Assembly: GCA_003132825.1 (NCBI GenBank)
Contig: PKYX01000268.1
Coordinates: 2,308-11,287, forward strand
Reading direction: 5' to 3'
Source of the DNA: Acidobacteriaceae bacterium
GTDB taxonomy: Bacteria > Acidobacteriota > Terriglobia > Terriglobales > Acidobacteriaceae
Length of the DNA: 8,980 nucleotides
The notes beneath the pieces are model-generated. The model saw only the letters and a program-made list of their open reading frames with translations, searched no databases and was not told where the DNA came from. The position numbers and the translations under genes are program-made. Each line of letters starts with the position of its first letter. The stretch's first letter is position 1. Shown piece by piece: positions 1 through 6,598 of the stretch.

Positions 1-287
1 GCGAAACCGGTCCAGCTCCTGCGAAAGCCCAGCTCGTTCCGCGATTTGCCCATCAGGCTGGGTACTTGCGAAGCCTCGAGCACCGGCAGGCCGTCCACCA
101 GCACTACGTGGCACCCGACGCTCAGCCCAGGCGCCGCACGGGCCAGCCGAACCGCGTCGTCAAACTCCGGGCCGTTCGCCATCAGCGTGGCCGAGGTCAC
201 GACCCCGTGCTCATGCGCCTCTACGATGGCGCGATTCACTCCCGCGGTCAAACCAAAATCGTCGGCATTGATGATGAGACGGCGCAC
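1..287 (-). CDS. ChbG/YdjC (HpnK-like) carbohydrate deacetylase, N-terminal part
   Basis: The first 95 residues of a ChbG/YdjC-family polysaccharide deacetylase; the rest lies beyond the left edge. Family members are cytoplasmic metal-dependent deacetylases of N-acetylated sugars, and the HpnK branch is associated with hopanoid biosynthesis clusters. The translation opens VRRLIINADDFGLTAGVNRA, with the metal-binding Asp pair at residues 9-10. His60 in GCHVVLVDG sits where the family's second metal ligand is expected. The HVVLVDG wording resembles HpnK-type proteins more than E. coli ChbG, so the hopanoid link is plausible but unproven. The start is GTG at 285-287, because an in-frame TAG lies four codons upstream and no other start fits. 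No Shine-Dalgarno is visible, and a TAGACT hexamer lies six bases before the GTG. Family identity is secure; the exact substrate is not. Confidence 0.93.
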   Translation of the reverse strand, partial: MRRLIINADDFGLTAGVNRAIVEAHEHGVVTSATLMANGPEFDDAVRLARAAPGLSVGCHVVLVDGLPVLEASQVPSLMGKSRNELGFRRSWTGF

Positions 288-898
288 CGCGCCAGTCTAG
301 CAGGGGATGATCCTGATTCGATGCCGCGCTATCGACTAGGGCGCATCGACGAGGACGCCGTCGAAGATCGCAGTAATGGAGGATGGGGCGATTCAGCCGG
401 GTCAATACTCGCCCCAAAAGCCGACCAGGGTGGAGGAAGAGACGGTGTTTCCCTGGTCGTCCCCAGCCATGCCCACGTCGTGAGCAAAGGCCGGAGAATC
501 TCCGTGGCCGATTACGGTTTGTTCCAAAGGAATCAAGGTCATTCGCCAAAAGGGAACCATTCAACCCCCGTTGCACTGAGGACCTCGAACGTGGTGCGGC
601 GGTCAGGCTGATGCCTGTCGGTCGGACCGAGCATCGACCGCTCAATCTGGCCAGCCAGCCGCAACAGGCTTGAAACTTGGTGTGCTCGTCGGCCTAACTT
701 CACGCTACGTTGCTTGCGTTTGTTCGTTTCGGTTGCTGCCTGGTCACGATGTGTGTTCCAATGTCCGCACTAGGAGCCGGATACAATTCTCAGTAATCCG
801 TCCTGGCTGGTGCCCATCTGCCCTGGTTCCTGGCTATCCACGGCCTCTTAGTAAAGAGCTGGGAGAAAGCCGGGAAAACTTTTCTTAAGTTGTTGGGG
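288..898. other. Intergenic region between the deacetylase gene and tRNA-Val
   Basis: About 610 bases without a convincing gene. Several open frames exist on both strands, but none translates to a family I recognise. The only mildly protein-like one is on the minus strand, from ATG 540-542 (or 558-560) to TGA 402-404. It has 46 or 52 codons, contains GHGDSPAFAHDVGMAGD and ends in GFWGEY. That glycine/aspartate-rich stretch is faintly like a beta-propeller blade and could be a relic. A second minus-strand frame ending at about 540 (TTFEVLSATGVEWFPFGE) overlaps it out of phase and is no better supported. The region must contain the tRNA promoter and probably the deacetylase promoter. A TACAAT hexamer at 782-787 resembles a -10 box, but I see no matching -35 box. 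Confidence 0.5.
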
Positions 899-975
899 GG
901 GCGGTTAGCTCAGCTGGTTAGAGCGCCTGCCTTACAAGCAGGAGGTCGCAGGTTCGAGTCCTGCACTGCCCACCA
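899..975 (+). tRNA. tRNA-Val (anticodon UAC)
   Basis: A full 77-base cloverleaf can be folded by eye. The acceptor stem GGGCGGT pairs with ACTGCCC, with one G-T wobble. The D arm is GCTC/GAGC with a nine-base loop. The anticodon stem CCTGC/GCAGG encloses the loop CTTACAA, giving anticodon TAC, which reads GUA valine codons. The variable loop is AGGTC. The T arm GCAGG/CCTGC encloses TTCGAGT. Discriminator A is followed by a genomically encoded CCA at 973-975. The 5' end lies inside a run of seven G (895-901), and the acceptor pairing fixes it at 899. This is the only plus-strand gene in the window. Remains of a transposase begin about 50 bases downstream. Confidence 0.97.
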
Positions 976-1001
976 TAAAATTTCTGCGTCCAGCCCGCAG
1001 A
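976..1001 (-). terminator. Possible weak intrinsic terminator facing the tRNA
   Basis: TCTGCG (983-988) and CGCAGA (996-1001) form a six-base-pair stem with a seven-base loop. Read on the minus strand, the stem is followed by AATTTTAT, a poor U-tract, and lies 22 bases after the stop of the dead transposase. On the plus strand it begins seven bases after the tRNA CCA end but has no T-run behind it. It may be the old transposon terminator, a protection against antisense reading into the tRNA, or chance. Confidence 0.25.
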
Positions 1002-1023
1002 CTCGGGTTACAGAATGTGCCGG

Positions 1024-1362
1024 CTACATAGATAACAATCTCGGGCCGAACGGGTCGTCAAGAGGTTCGAGTACCAGGGTCTCGAGATCAAAATATCCTT
1101 AAGTCATAATCCATAAAGCTGACAAGCCAGATATCGTCCTGCACTTCTTTGACGCGGACCGCGTGGCCGGCGAAGACGGTGCTGAGGTTGATCTCTTAGC
1201 GGCCCAGGCAGATGCGGCCGCAATTGGTAACGACCATGGTCTCGTCGGGCAATCCTTCATAGATGCGAGTGGAAGCCGATAGACCTCGGCCGGACACTTC
1301 ATGTCCAGCACTTCGTGAGGGCGTTCGTGATTGAAGACTTCGATGAAGTCGTCGAACGGGCG
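1024..1362 (-). pseudogene. IS481-like transposase, decayed C-terminal remnant
   Basis: A scrap of about 110 residues from the C-terminus of a DDE (integrase-core) transposase, where the complete family is several hundred residues. The first segment, 1362 to about 1266, reads FDDFIEVFNHERPHEVLDMK and continues CPAEVY, a hallmark of these enzymes. The homology then moves to another frame and reads YEGLPDETMVVTNCGRICLG. This is followed by an in-frame TAA at 1196-1198 where the family normally has lysine, then EINLSTVFAGHAVRVKEV and WLVSFMDYDL. At about 1099-1103 one extra A breaks the frame; ignoring it restores GYFDLE, then VLEPLDDPFGP and a natural TAG at 1024-1026. Residues are also missing near the first shift. 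The whole catalytic half is absent, so the remnant cannot function. It lies between tRNA-Val and the phosphodiesterase gene. Confidence 0.9.
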
Positions 1363-1426
1363 TGAACGCGATAAAGAAAGCGGCAAGGCGGATTTCACGG
1401 CTCGCCGCCCTTCATACTCCCCAAGA

Positions 1427-3010
1427 CTAATGTTTGTCCCCATCCGCGAACAGGAACGGCAGCACCGAGACTTGATCCTTCTGCACGGCCTGCAGTTGGT
1501 TGGGGTCGAAGCCCAGCTCCCAGATGATAGTCGCAGCCACCTGCTGGTTGCTGACCGGAATATTGACGGTTTTGCGGCCCATGCCCGCCTGCGAAACCAG
1601 CAAAGCCACGTGCACGTCATCCTCGTTCAGGCCGCCGTGCTCGGCAATCTTCGAGCCGCCGGTGAAGATCACGCCGGTATTCACCTTCAACACGATGTCC
1701 GGAGTGCGCGGGTCCTTACGCGGATCGTTGAATTTGTTAATCAGCGACTGCCCGGCGAAAATTTCCTGGATACCCAGAGCCTGCTGATTCGCTGGTTCGC
1801 TGAGCGCGGCGACAACACTCGGAGTAAGCGACTGATCAGTCAGCCAGATGAGGGAGCCGTCGTCAGAAATGTCAAAGGCGTCAGCCCCGCCGATCGTGGC
1901 GGTAGGCTGTCCACCCCCAATTCCTACTCGCTTGCTGACATCAATCGGCGACTGCCCGTGCTTGGCGCCGACGATGATCAGCGTGGACTCGTAGATCCCC
2001 TGCTTCTTCAGTTCCGACACTATTTTTCCCAGCGATTGGTCTACAAACTCAAGTTCGCCTTCCAACCCCGCAGAGGGCGTGCCCAGTACATCGGTGTAAC
2101 CGGCAATCTTCAGCTTTTCGCCCACGCTGACGGACTGGAAATTGGTTCCAAACAGCGTCGGTACTCCAACCCAGCGGCTCCGGTCATGCGTGTACCCGTC
2201 AATCTGGTTGAGGATAGCCTGCACGTGCAACGAATCGTAGCACTGGATGTTGTGAAGGTCCGTAGTCCATCCGTCATCGGGAGTGGTATCGGGAGCGGGG
2301 ACTGGATTGCAAGCGGCGAACTGCGGCAATGCCACGGGAATCGAATTAATCTCCGGTCCGTAGAAATCATCGACGCCCGTGCCACTCGGCCCGTTCGTCC
2401 ATTCATAAGAAGGGTGCTTATCCGTCCAGGCAGTGGTTCCGCCGTTGGCCTTCACCACTTCGAAAATAGTATTGACCCGCAAATACTGATGCGGCATGAC
2501 GACGGCGCAATTGTTGTTTGGATCGCGCACCAGATAATCGGGGTTGATGCCTCCGCCGCCATTGAGCTGTGTCAGATCAATGTCTATGGATTCATCCCAG
2601 GCCACGATGGTGCCGATCTTGCCAGGGCATGGGCCGCCGGGATCGCCCAGCCCGTCGGTCATCAGCGGAGGCGAGAGCGCGCGATTGTAAGTATCGTCGT
2701 ACCAGAAGCCCGCAGTGGTCGGAGATCCGCCAGTAACCAACGACGCCAACCCAGGAAAAGAGTCCGAAGGCTGGGAAGTGGCCGCGTTAGTGTAAGTAAC
2801 CCCGCGACGGCTGAGATAGGCGAGGGTCGAACTGCTGTGCGTGGCAACGTAGTTGGAAAGATCGAGAGCATGCAACCCATCTACGCTAATCAGCAGGACG
2901 TGCTTGACGTGACCACTCCGTCCGCCGTCGTCCTTTGCACGCAGGGGAAGAGAAACCGGGAGAAGAGAAGCCGCCAGCAGCGCCACAAGTACAGACTTCG
3001 GCAAGTGCAT
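1427..3010 (-). CDS. Secreted alkaline-phosphatase-superfamily phosphodiesterase / nucleotide pyrophosphatase-like protein
   Basis: A 527-residue protein of the type I phosphodiesterase/nucleotide pyrophosphatase group, predicted to hydrolyse phosphodiesters or phosphomonoesters outside the cytoplasm. Residues 1-25 are a signal peptide (lysine at 5, hydrophobic core, then LPLRA). VLLISVDG provides metal ligand Asp44. SDSFPG provides Ser84, aligned with the usual Thr nucleophile. AKHGQSPID contains His351, where the superfamily usually has SDHG, so the Asp is replaced by Lys350. AEHGG supplies the late His458. The usual DxxGH motif is not seen; GYTDVLGTPSAGLEGELEFVD stands in that area. These changes may mark a subfamily rather than loss of function. 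The ATG at 3010 has a strong AGGAGG nine bases upstream. The promoter region carries a Pho-box-like array. After the stop, a GGCGG/CCGCC hairpin (1387-1409) with T-rich sequence beyond may terminate transcription. The exact substrate cannot be read from sequence. Confidence 0.92.
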   Translation of the reverse strand: MHLPKSVLVALLAASLLPVSLPLRAKDDGGRSGHVKHVLLISVDGLHALDLSNYVATHSSSTLAYLSRRGVTYTNAATSQPSDSFPGLASLVTGGSPTTAGFWYDDTYNRALSPPLMTDGLGDPGGPCPGKIGTIVAWDESIDIDLTQLNGGGGINPDYLVRDPNNNCAVVMPHQYLRVNTIFEVVKANGGTTAWTDKHPSYEWTNGPSGTGVDDFYGPEINSIPVALPQFAACNPVPAPDTTPDDGWTTDLHNIQCYDSLHVQAILNQIDGYTHDRSRWVGVPTLFGTNFQSVSVGEKLKIAGYTDVLGTPSAGLEGELEFVDQSLGKIVSELKKQGIYESTLIIVGAKHGQSPIDVSKRVGIGGGQPTATIGGADAFDISDDGSLIWLTDQSLTPSVVAALSEPANQQALGIQEIFAGQSLINKFNDPRKDPRTPDIVLKVNTGVIFTGGSKIAEHGGLNEDDVHVALLVSQAGMGRKTVNIPVSNQQVAATIIWELGFDPNQLQAVQKDQVSVLPFLFADGDKH

Positions 3011-3019
3011 TTTTGCGGT

Positions 3020-3025
3020 CCTCCT
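3020..3025 (-). promoter_or_regulatory. Ribosome binding site of the phosphodiesterase gene
   Basis: AGGAGG, a near-perfect Shine-Dalgarno core, ends nine bases before the ATG at 3008-3010. It fixes the start codon and is the strongest ribosome binding site in the window. Confidence 0.85.
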
Positions 3026-3040
3026 GGGACCGAAGAGAGA

Positions 3041-3105
3041 ATTCTAAGAGCGCCGCTTGGATGGAATGTGAATGGGGGATGAAAAGGTGGTTAAAAGACG
3101 GTTAA
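3041..3105 (-). promoter_or_regulatory. Pho-box-like direct-repeat array and promoter of the phosphodiesterase gene
   Basis: Four hexamers on the minus strand repeat with an exact 11-bp period: TTAACC (3100-3105), TTAACC (3089-3094), TTCATC (3078-3083) and TTCACA (3067-3072). The 11-bp spacing is the hallmark of PhoB/PhoP response-regulator sites. The hexamers fit the Bacillus PhoP consensus TT(A/C/T)A(C/T)A in at least five of six positions and resemble the TTAACC core of cyanobacterial Pho boxes. A -10-like TAGAAT (3041-3046) follows 20 bases after the last unit. No normal -35 lies at 17 bp, as expected for an activator-dependent promoter. Transcription would start near 3034, giving a leader of about 24 bases that includes the ribosome binding site. 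The sequence pattern is seen; phosphate control is inferred. Confidence 0.6.
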
Positions 3106-3273
3106 GCGGTGCAGTATCAGACTGCTCGGTCCTTGGCTAGAGTAGCATCGGAGCTAGTCGGCGCCACAAACCGGTCAGCCAAACGGAGGTGCCTTGCGTG
3201 CCAGAGGCTGGCGGCATCGGTGGGGCCGTATCGACAAGGCATGGTCGAGGCTGGAGGAGATGCAATAGGAGTA

Positions 3274-6200
3274 TCAGAATCCATACTTGGCAATAACCGC
3301 CTTCTCCCGCTTTCCAATCAATGCCAGCGCGGCGTGCTGGGCTGGAACCTGCAGAATGAGCCGCACCCCGGTTGTTTTGTCTAGAAGGTCGATCTTCGCG
3401 TCGTCGGCGCTGTCAGAAGTGATGACATAGAGGACAGCATCGTCCAGCACCGTGGGAGACACGAGCACGCCCGGGGATAGAGGTGACCGCAGTTCGAACA
3501 GGGGTTGGATGCCGAGCTTGCCCGTGACATAGGTGTACAGTCCGGCCGCAGGCTCCAAGCCGTTTGCCAGCTCTACCGGATATGCCGCCCAAAAAATGCG
3601 TCCCTTGCCGGTGGGAATTTCCTTGAGGGTGGATCCATCATGGAACCGCAACCAGTCCAGCCAGTTCTGCTGGTCTTGGCCAAAGGATAGCGGAATGTCG
3701 CGGTCGCCCGCTCGCAGCGATGCCTCGTGAAAGGTGAGGGGTTCCGAGTGAGCGTCGAGGCCCAGGTTGGCCGCGCGCATAACCCGTTGCCAGTGCTCGT
3801 CGCGATCGATCGGGCCTGTGAGCAGCAGGTTTCCGCCGTCGGTCACGTATTGCAGCAGAGCCAAGCAGGCTGCCTCGCTCAAGGCTTGCGGCGACGGCAG
3901 GATCACCAGCTTGGGTGAGCCCAGCTTCTCAATCTGGTTTTCTGCAATCACATAGGGGGTCATGCGATCGTAGTAGGCCAGAGCGCGCACGGCATTCCTC
4001 TGGGCGGCGACTTGCATATCGGCGATGGCCGAGAACTGAGCGGCCTGGGAGGTGACGATGGCGATCGACGGCTGCTGCGGATCGCGGAGATGAGGCGCAA
4101 GAGATTTTGCAAACTCCGCATACGCGCGTAACACCGAGCCTTCCGGCTTTTCCGTGAAATCCGTCCGGACCGCGCCGATCGGAGTCTCGTTGCTTTCGGT
4201 CATGTCGGAATTTGTGTTCCAGAGCCACTCGATGGCTCCCGACCCCTGGATGAACGAAGTAGCAAATTTGCGCTCAAAGAGCGCGGCTTCGTCTTCTGGC
4301 GTGCGCCGGGCAACTTCATCCAGGTTCAGTTCGCGCTGTAGGCCAGTCTCCTGAATCAGCATGGCTTTTCCCGGCTGCTTGGCCACCAGCGAATCCCACA
4401 ACAAGTGGTCGTTCTGCCACCAGGAATGGTTGGTAGTGAAATCAACCGATGGCCCGAAGAAAGCAGGAGACAGGCGATCCGCGAAGCCGCCTTCATCCTG
4501 GCCGACGGTGATCAGTTGCTGGGAGCCGGTGGCGCGAATCGTGTTGCGCATGGCTTTCACCCAATTCGCGAAAGTCTCCTGCGCAAACAGAAAGAAGTCG
4601 TAAACCTTGAGCGAGTTTCGCCCCACGTACATGCCGCGCGGCACAAATTCGATTTCCTCGGGCACGGGAATCGTTCCCTGGACCGAGCTAACAGGCAGAT
4701 TCCACGCTGCCGCGAGCGCAGCGCGATCGGGATATCGTCGGCTCAGCCACTGATTCCAACTGGCCAGTTCAATCGGATCGCCGTTCGGACGCATGGTCCA
4801 CAGATGTTGCGAAATGCTCGGCTCATTGATCAGATCCCAAGCCAGATAGGGAACATCTGAGAAACGTGCCACTACGGCCGAAATCAGCGTTTCTTGCCTG
4901 CGAAGAGCTTCCGGATCGATGTAGGGATCGGTTCCTCCGAGAACCTCCGGCAAAAAGGCAAAGACGTTAAACTGTACCGGCAGCCCATTTTTTCGGGCCG
5001 TCATGAGATAGGCTTCGATCGTCCGAAGCGTGCGCTCGTAGGGCTTTCCGTTCTCGTCGCAGAATTTGTCCCAGCCCGTCCACCAGCCGCTGCGGATCAT
5101 ATTCAGCCCGGCAGAGTGAATTTGCCCGAGGTCGCGATTCCAAACGTACACATTGGGATATTCGAAGTACAAACGCTGGACCTCGCTGGACATATAAGTA
5201 GTGCCAACCACAGCCAGGGGATGGCCATCCATCTCAAAATAATCTTTGTTAACGGTCATGCGCGGACCGGAGCGCAAATAGGCTTCATCGCGGATCCAGA
5301 AACCGGACCGATAGATCGCGCGAATCTTGGTTCCCTCGATCCATTCGGCCTCGACGATGTGCAAGCCTTTCGTCTTCGGCGCCGGCAGTACGACCAGCTG
5401 CGATGCGGCAACCGTCACCGAGGTCTCTGAGCGGTTCGACGGTTCATCCTCAGGATAGGTTACAAGTTTGACTGTTAGCGGGGCGGACGATGAAGCGGCC
5501 GAAGACGGTTCGACCGAAGTGGTTTCGGAGCGCCAACTCAGGTCCAGTTGGACTGGTTCTCCGGGCAAATAGAGTGGATATACCGGTCGAACTGTGAATT
5601 CTTGACTACCCTCGAGCGCCCATGCGGCCAGAGCGGGAATCATATCCGCGCCCTGTGCGCTGCTGTAAAAATCGGAAGGTAGCTCGGAGTTGACGAAGAC
5701 CCAGCGCCCCCCGTCAAAGCCATTTCTCAGATGGTCAACCTGAATTGCTGGCGCCGACAAATGGCGGCCGTCCTTGGTTCCCCAGGCCAGCGCATCCAGA
5801 CGAGCATCAATCGAGCCGGCGGTGCCCCCGCGCTTGTAGAGGTCGACCGCGCTTAGTCGAATGACTGGGCTGAATGCATGTGCCCAGCTAAAGTGGGGCA
5901 ATTGCAGCGGGACCTCAGGATTGCTCTCGAGCTGCAATCCCTCCGATCCCGGAGTGACCTGATACTGATCAATCATCAGCGGACGGGTGAATCGAACGCT
6001 GTATTCGCGAAGATGCCAACCGGAAGCGTCACGATAAGCGGATCGGGTGAAAGGCCTGCCCCCGAGTACCAGAAGGTTTCCGCCGCGTTGCAAGAACTGG
6101 TGGATCTCGGGCCAGGCCGCTTCCGGAAATGCGGAGCCGTAGGGCAGCACGAGCAAGCGGATCGCGGGCGCCTCGAGCCGCGCGCCCAGTTGCTCCGCCG

Positions 6201-6387
6201 ACGCGAAGCTTGCCCGGGGCAGCAGCCTCTGCAACTGCTCGGGCGACGGGCCCGCGGAATCAGCGCTGGGGAATCCGGACTCGCTGAATACCAAGACGGG
6301 CGATGAAGGTTCCGCGGCCAGGGGCAACGTGCACGCAAAAAGAAGGAAGAAAGCTATACAGAGGGCGGCAACTATGGCTTTGGTCAT
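3274..6387 (-). CDS. Large secreted clan GH-A glycoside hydrolase with flanking amidotransferase-like domains
   Basis: A protein of about 1037 residues, probably a periplasmic or secreted retaining glycosidase. The N-terminal TKAIVAALCIAFFLLFACTL followed by PLAAE is a signal peptide. Residues about 30-115 form a glutamine-amidotransferase-like fold (LLVLPYGSAF, GGNLLVLGGRPF), as in ThuA-like and beta-galactosidase trimerisation domains. A beta-sandwich-like stretch follows (about 265-370). The catalytic barrel runs from about 393 to 740: VVGTTYM near its start, NEP with Glu522 as likely acid/base, IQETG with Glu680 as likely nucleophile, and IEWLWNTN (Trp723) near the last strand. A second amidotransferase-like domain (about 770-900) contains GGNLLLTGPIDRDEHW, and a beta-rich tail ends the protein. 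I chose ATG 6385-6387 because it opens a normal signal peptide and has GGAGG (6399-6403) upstream; a GTG at 6403-6405 would add six residues but overlaps that site. GH family and substrate are undetermined. Confidence 0.88.
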   Translation of the reverse strand: MTKAIVAALCIAFFLLFACTLPLAAEPSSPVLVFSESGFPSADSAGPSPEQLQRLLPRASFASAEQLGARLEAPAIRLLVLPYGSAFPEAAWPEIHQFLQRGGNLLVLGGRPFTRSAYRDASGWHLREYSVRFTRPLMIDQYQVTPGSEGLQLESNPEVPLQLPHFSWAHAFSPVIRLSAVDLYKRGGTAGSIDARLDALAWGTKDGRHLSAPAIQVDHLRNGFDGGRWVFVNSELPSDFYSSAQGADMIPALAAWALEGSQEFTVRPVYPLYLPGEPVQLDLSWRSETTSVEPSSAASSSAPLTVKLVTYPEDEPSNRSETSVTVAASQLVVLPAPKTKGLHIVEAEWIEGTKIRAIYRSGFWIRDEAYLRSGPRMTVNKDYFEMDGHPLAVVGTTYMSSEVQRLYFEYPNVYVWNRDLGQIHSAGLNMIRSGWWTGWDKFCDENGKPYERTLRTIEAYLMTARKNGLPVQFNVFAFLPEVLGGTDPYIDPEALRRQETLISAVVARFSDVPYLAWDLINEPSISQHLWTMRPNGDPIELASWNQWLSRRYPDRAALAAAWNLPVSSVQGTIPVPEEIEFVPRGMYVGRNSLKVYDFFLFAQETFANWVKAMRNTIRATGSQQLITVGQDEGGFADRLSPAFFGPSVDFTTNHSWWQNDHLLWDSLVAKQPGKAMLIQETGLQRELNLDEVARRTPEDEAALFERKFATSFIQGSGAIEWLWNTNSDMTESNETPIGAVRTDFTEKPEGSVLRAYAEFAKSLAPHLRDPQQPSIAIVTSQAAQFSAIADMQVAAQRNAVRALAYYDRMTPYVIAENQIEKLGSPKLVILPSPQALSEAACLALLQYVTDGGNLLLTGPIDRDEHWQRVMRAANLGLDAHSEPLTFHEASLRAGDRDIPLSFGQDQQNWLDWLRFHDGSTLKEIPTGKGRIFWAAYPVELANGLEPAAGLYTYVTGKLGIQPLFELRSPLSPGVLVSPTVLDDAVLYVITSDSADDAKIDLLDKTTGVRLILQVPAQHAALALIGKREKAVIAKYGF

Positions 6388-6598
6388 TTCGCGTCGTGCC
6401 TCCACGGGGAATGTAATGGGTCTCGGTCAAGCACAGCCGGGCTGCCTGAGCCGGTGCCCCAAGTCTTGAGAAATTGTTGGACGAAACAATCGCTGGCATC
6501 GTGCGCTACAAAAATACGCTTGTCCTGAAGGAAGATAAACGATTTTCTACTGGAGGGGAATCGATTTTGCCGGACGTGGCGGGCTGGTCGATAGTCGA
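6388..6598 (-). promoter_or_regulatory. Upstream region of the glycosidase gene, with a palindromic operator-like site
   Basis: This is the gap between the FG-GAP gene stop and the glycosidase start. ATTGTT (6473-6478) and AACAAT (6485-6490) are perfect inverted 6-mers around a six-base centre, about 85 bases upstream of the chosen ATG. That size and symmetry suit a dimeric repressor of the kind often placed before sugar-utilisation genes, but no regulator gene is in the window. I find no convincing -35/-10 pair. GTCGA/TCGAC (6587-6599), which overlaps the upstream stop codon, is too short to call a terminator. Confidence 0.35.

Noticed and set aside
66..611. A 181-codon open frame on the plus strand
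   Set aside because: It overlaps the deacetylase N-terminus on the other strand, has no family resemblance and no ribosome binding site.
890..1102. A 70-codon open frame covering the tRNA
   Set aside because: The sequence is explained by tRNA-Val; the peptide LAQLVRAPALQAGGRRFESC is the familiar false translation of a tRNA gene.
1331..3082. A 583-codon open frame on the plus strand
   Set aside because: It lies opposite the phosphodiesterase gene, whose translation has a signal peptide, conserved active-site motifs and a strong ribosome binding site. The plus-strand translation is rich in arginine and glutamine and matches no family, so it is an antisense shadow of GC-rich codon use.
3180..3230. 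GCCAG/CTGGC hairpin as a terminator for the glycosidase gene
   Set aside because: The stem is five base pairs with a three-base loop, and no T-run follows on the minus strand, so it does not meet the pattern of an intrinsic terminator.
6403..6405. GTG as the start of the glycosidase
   Set aside because: It overlaps the GGAGG site and places charged residues (EARRE) before an otherwise normal signal peptide. The ATG at 6385-6387 explains both features better, although the longer form cannot be excluded.
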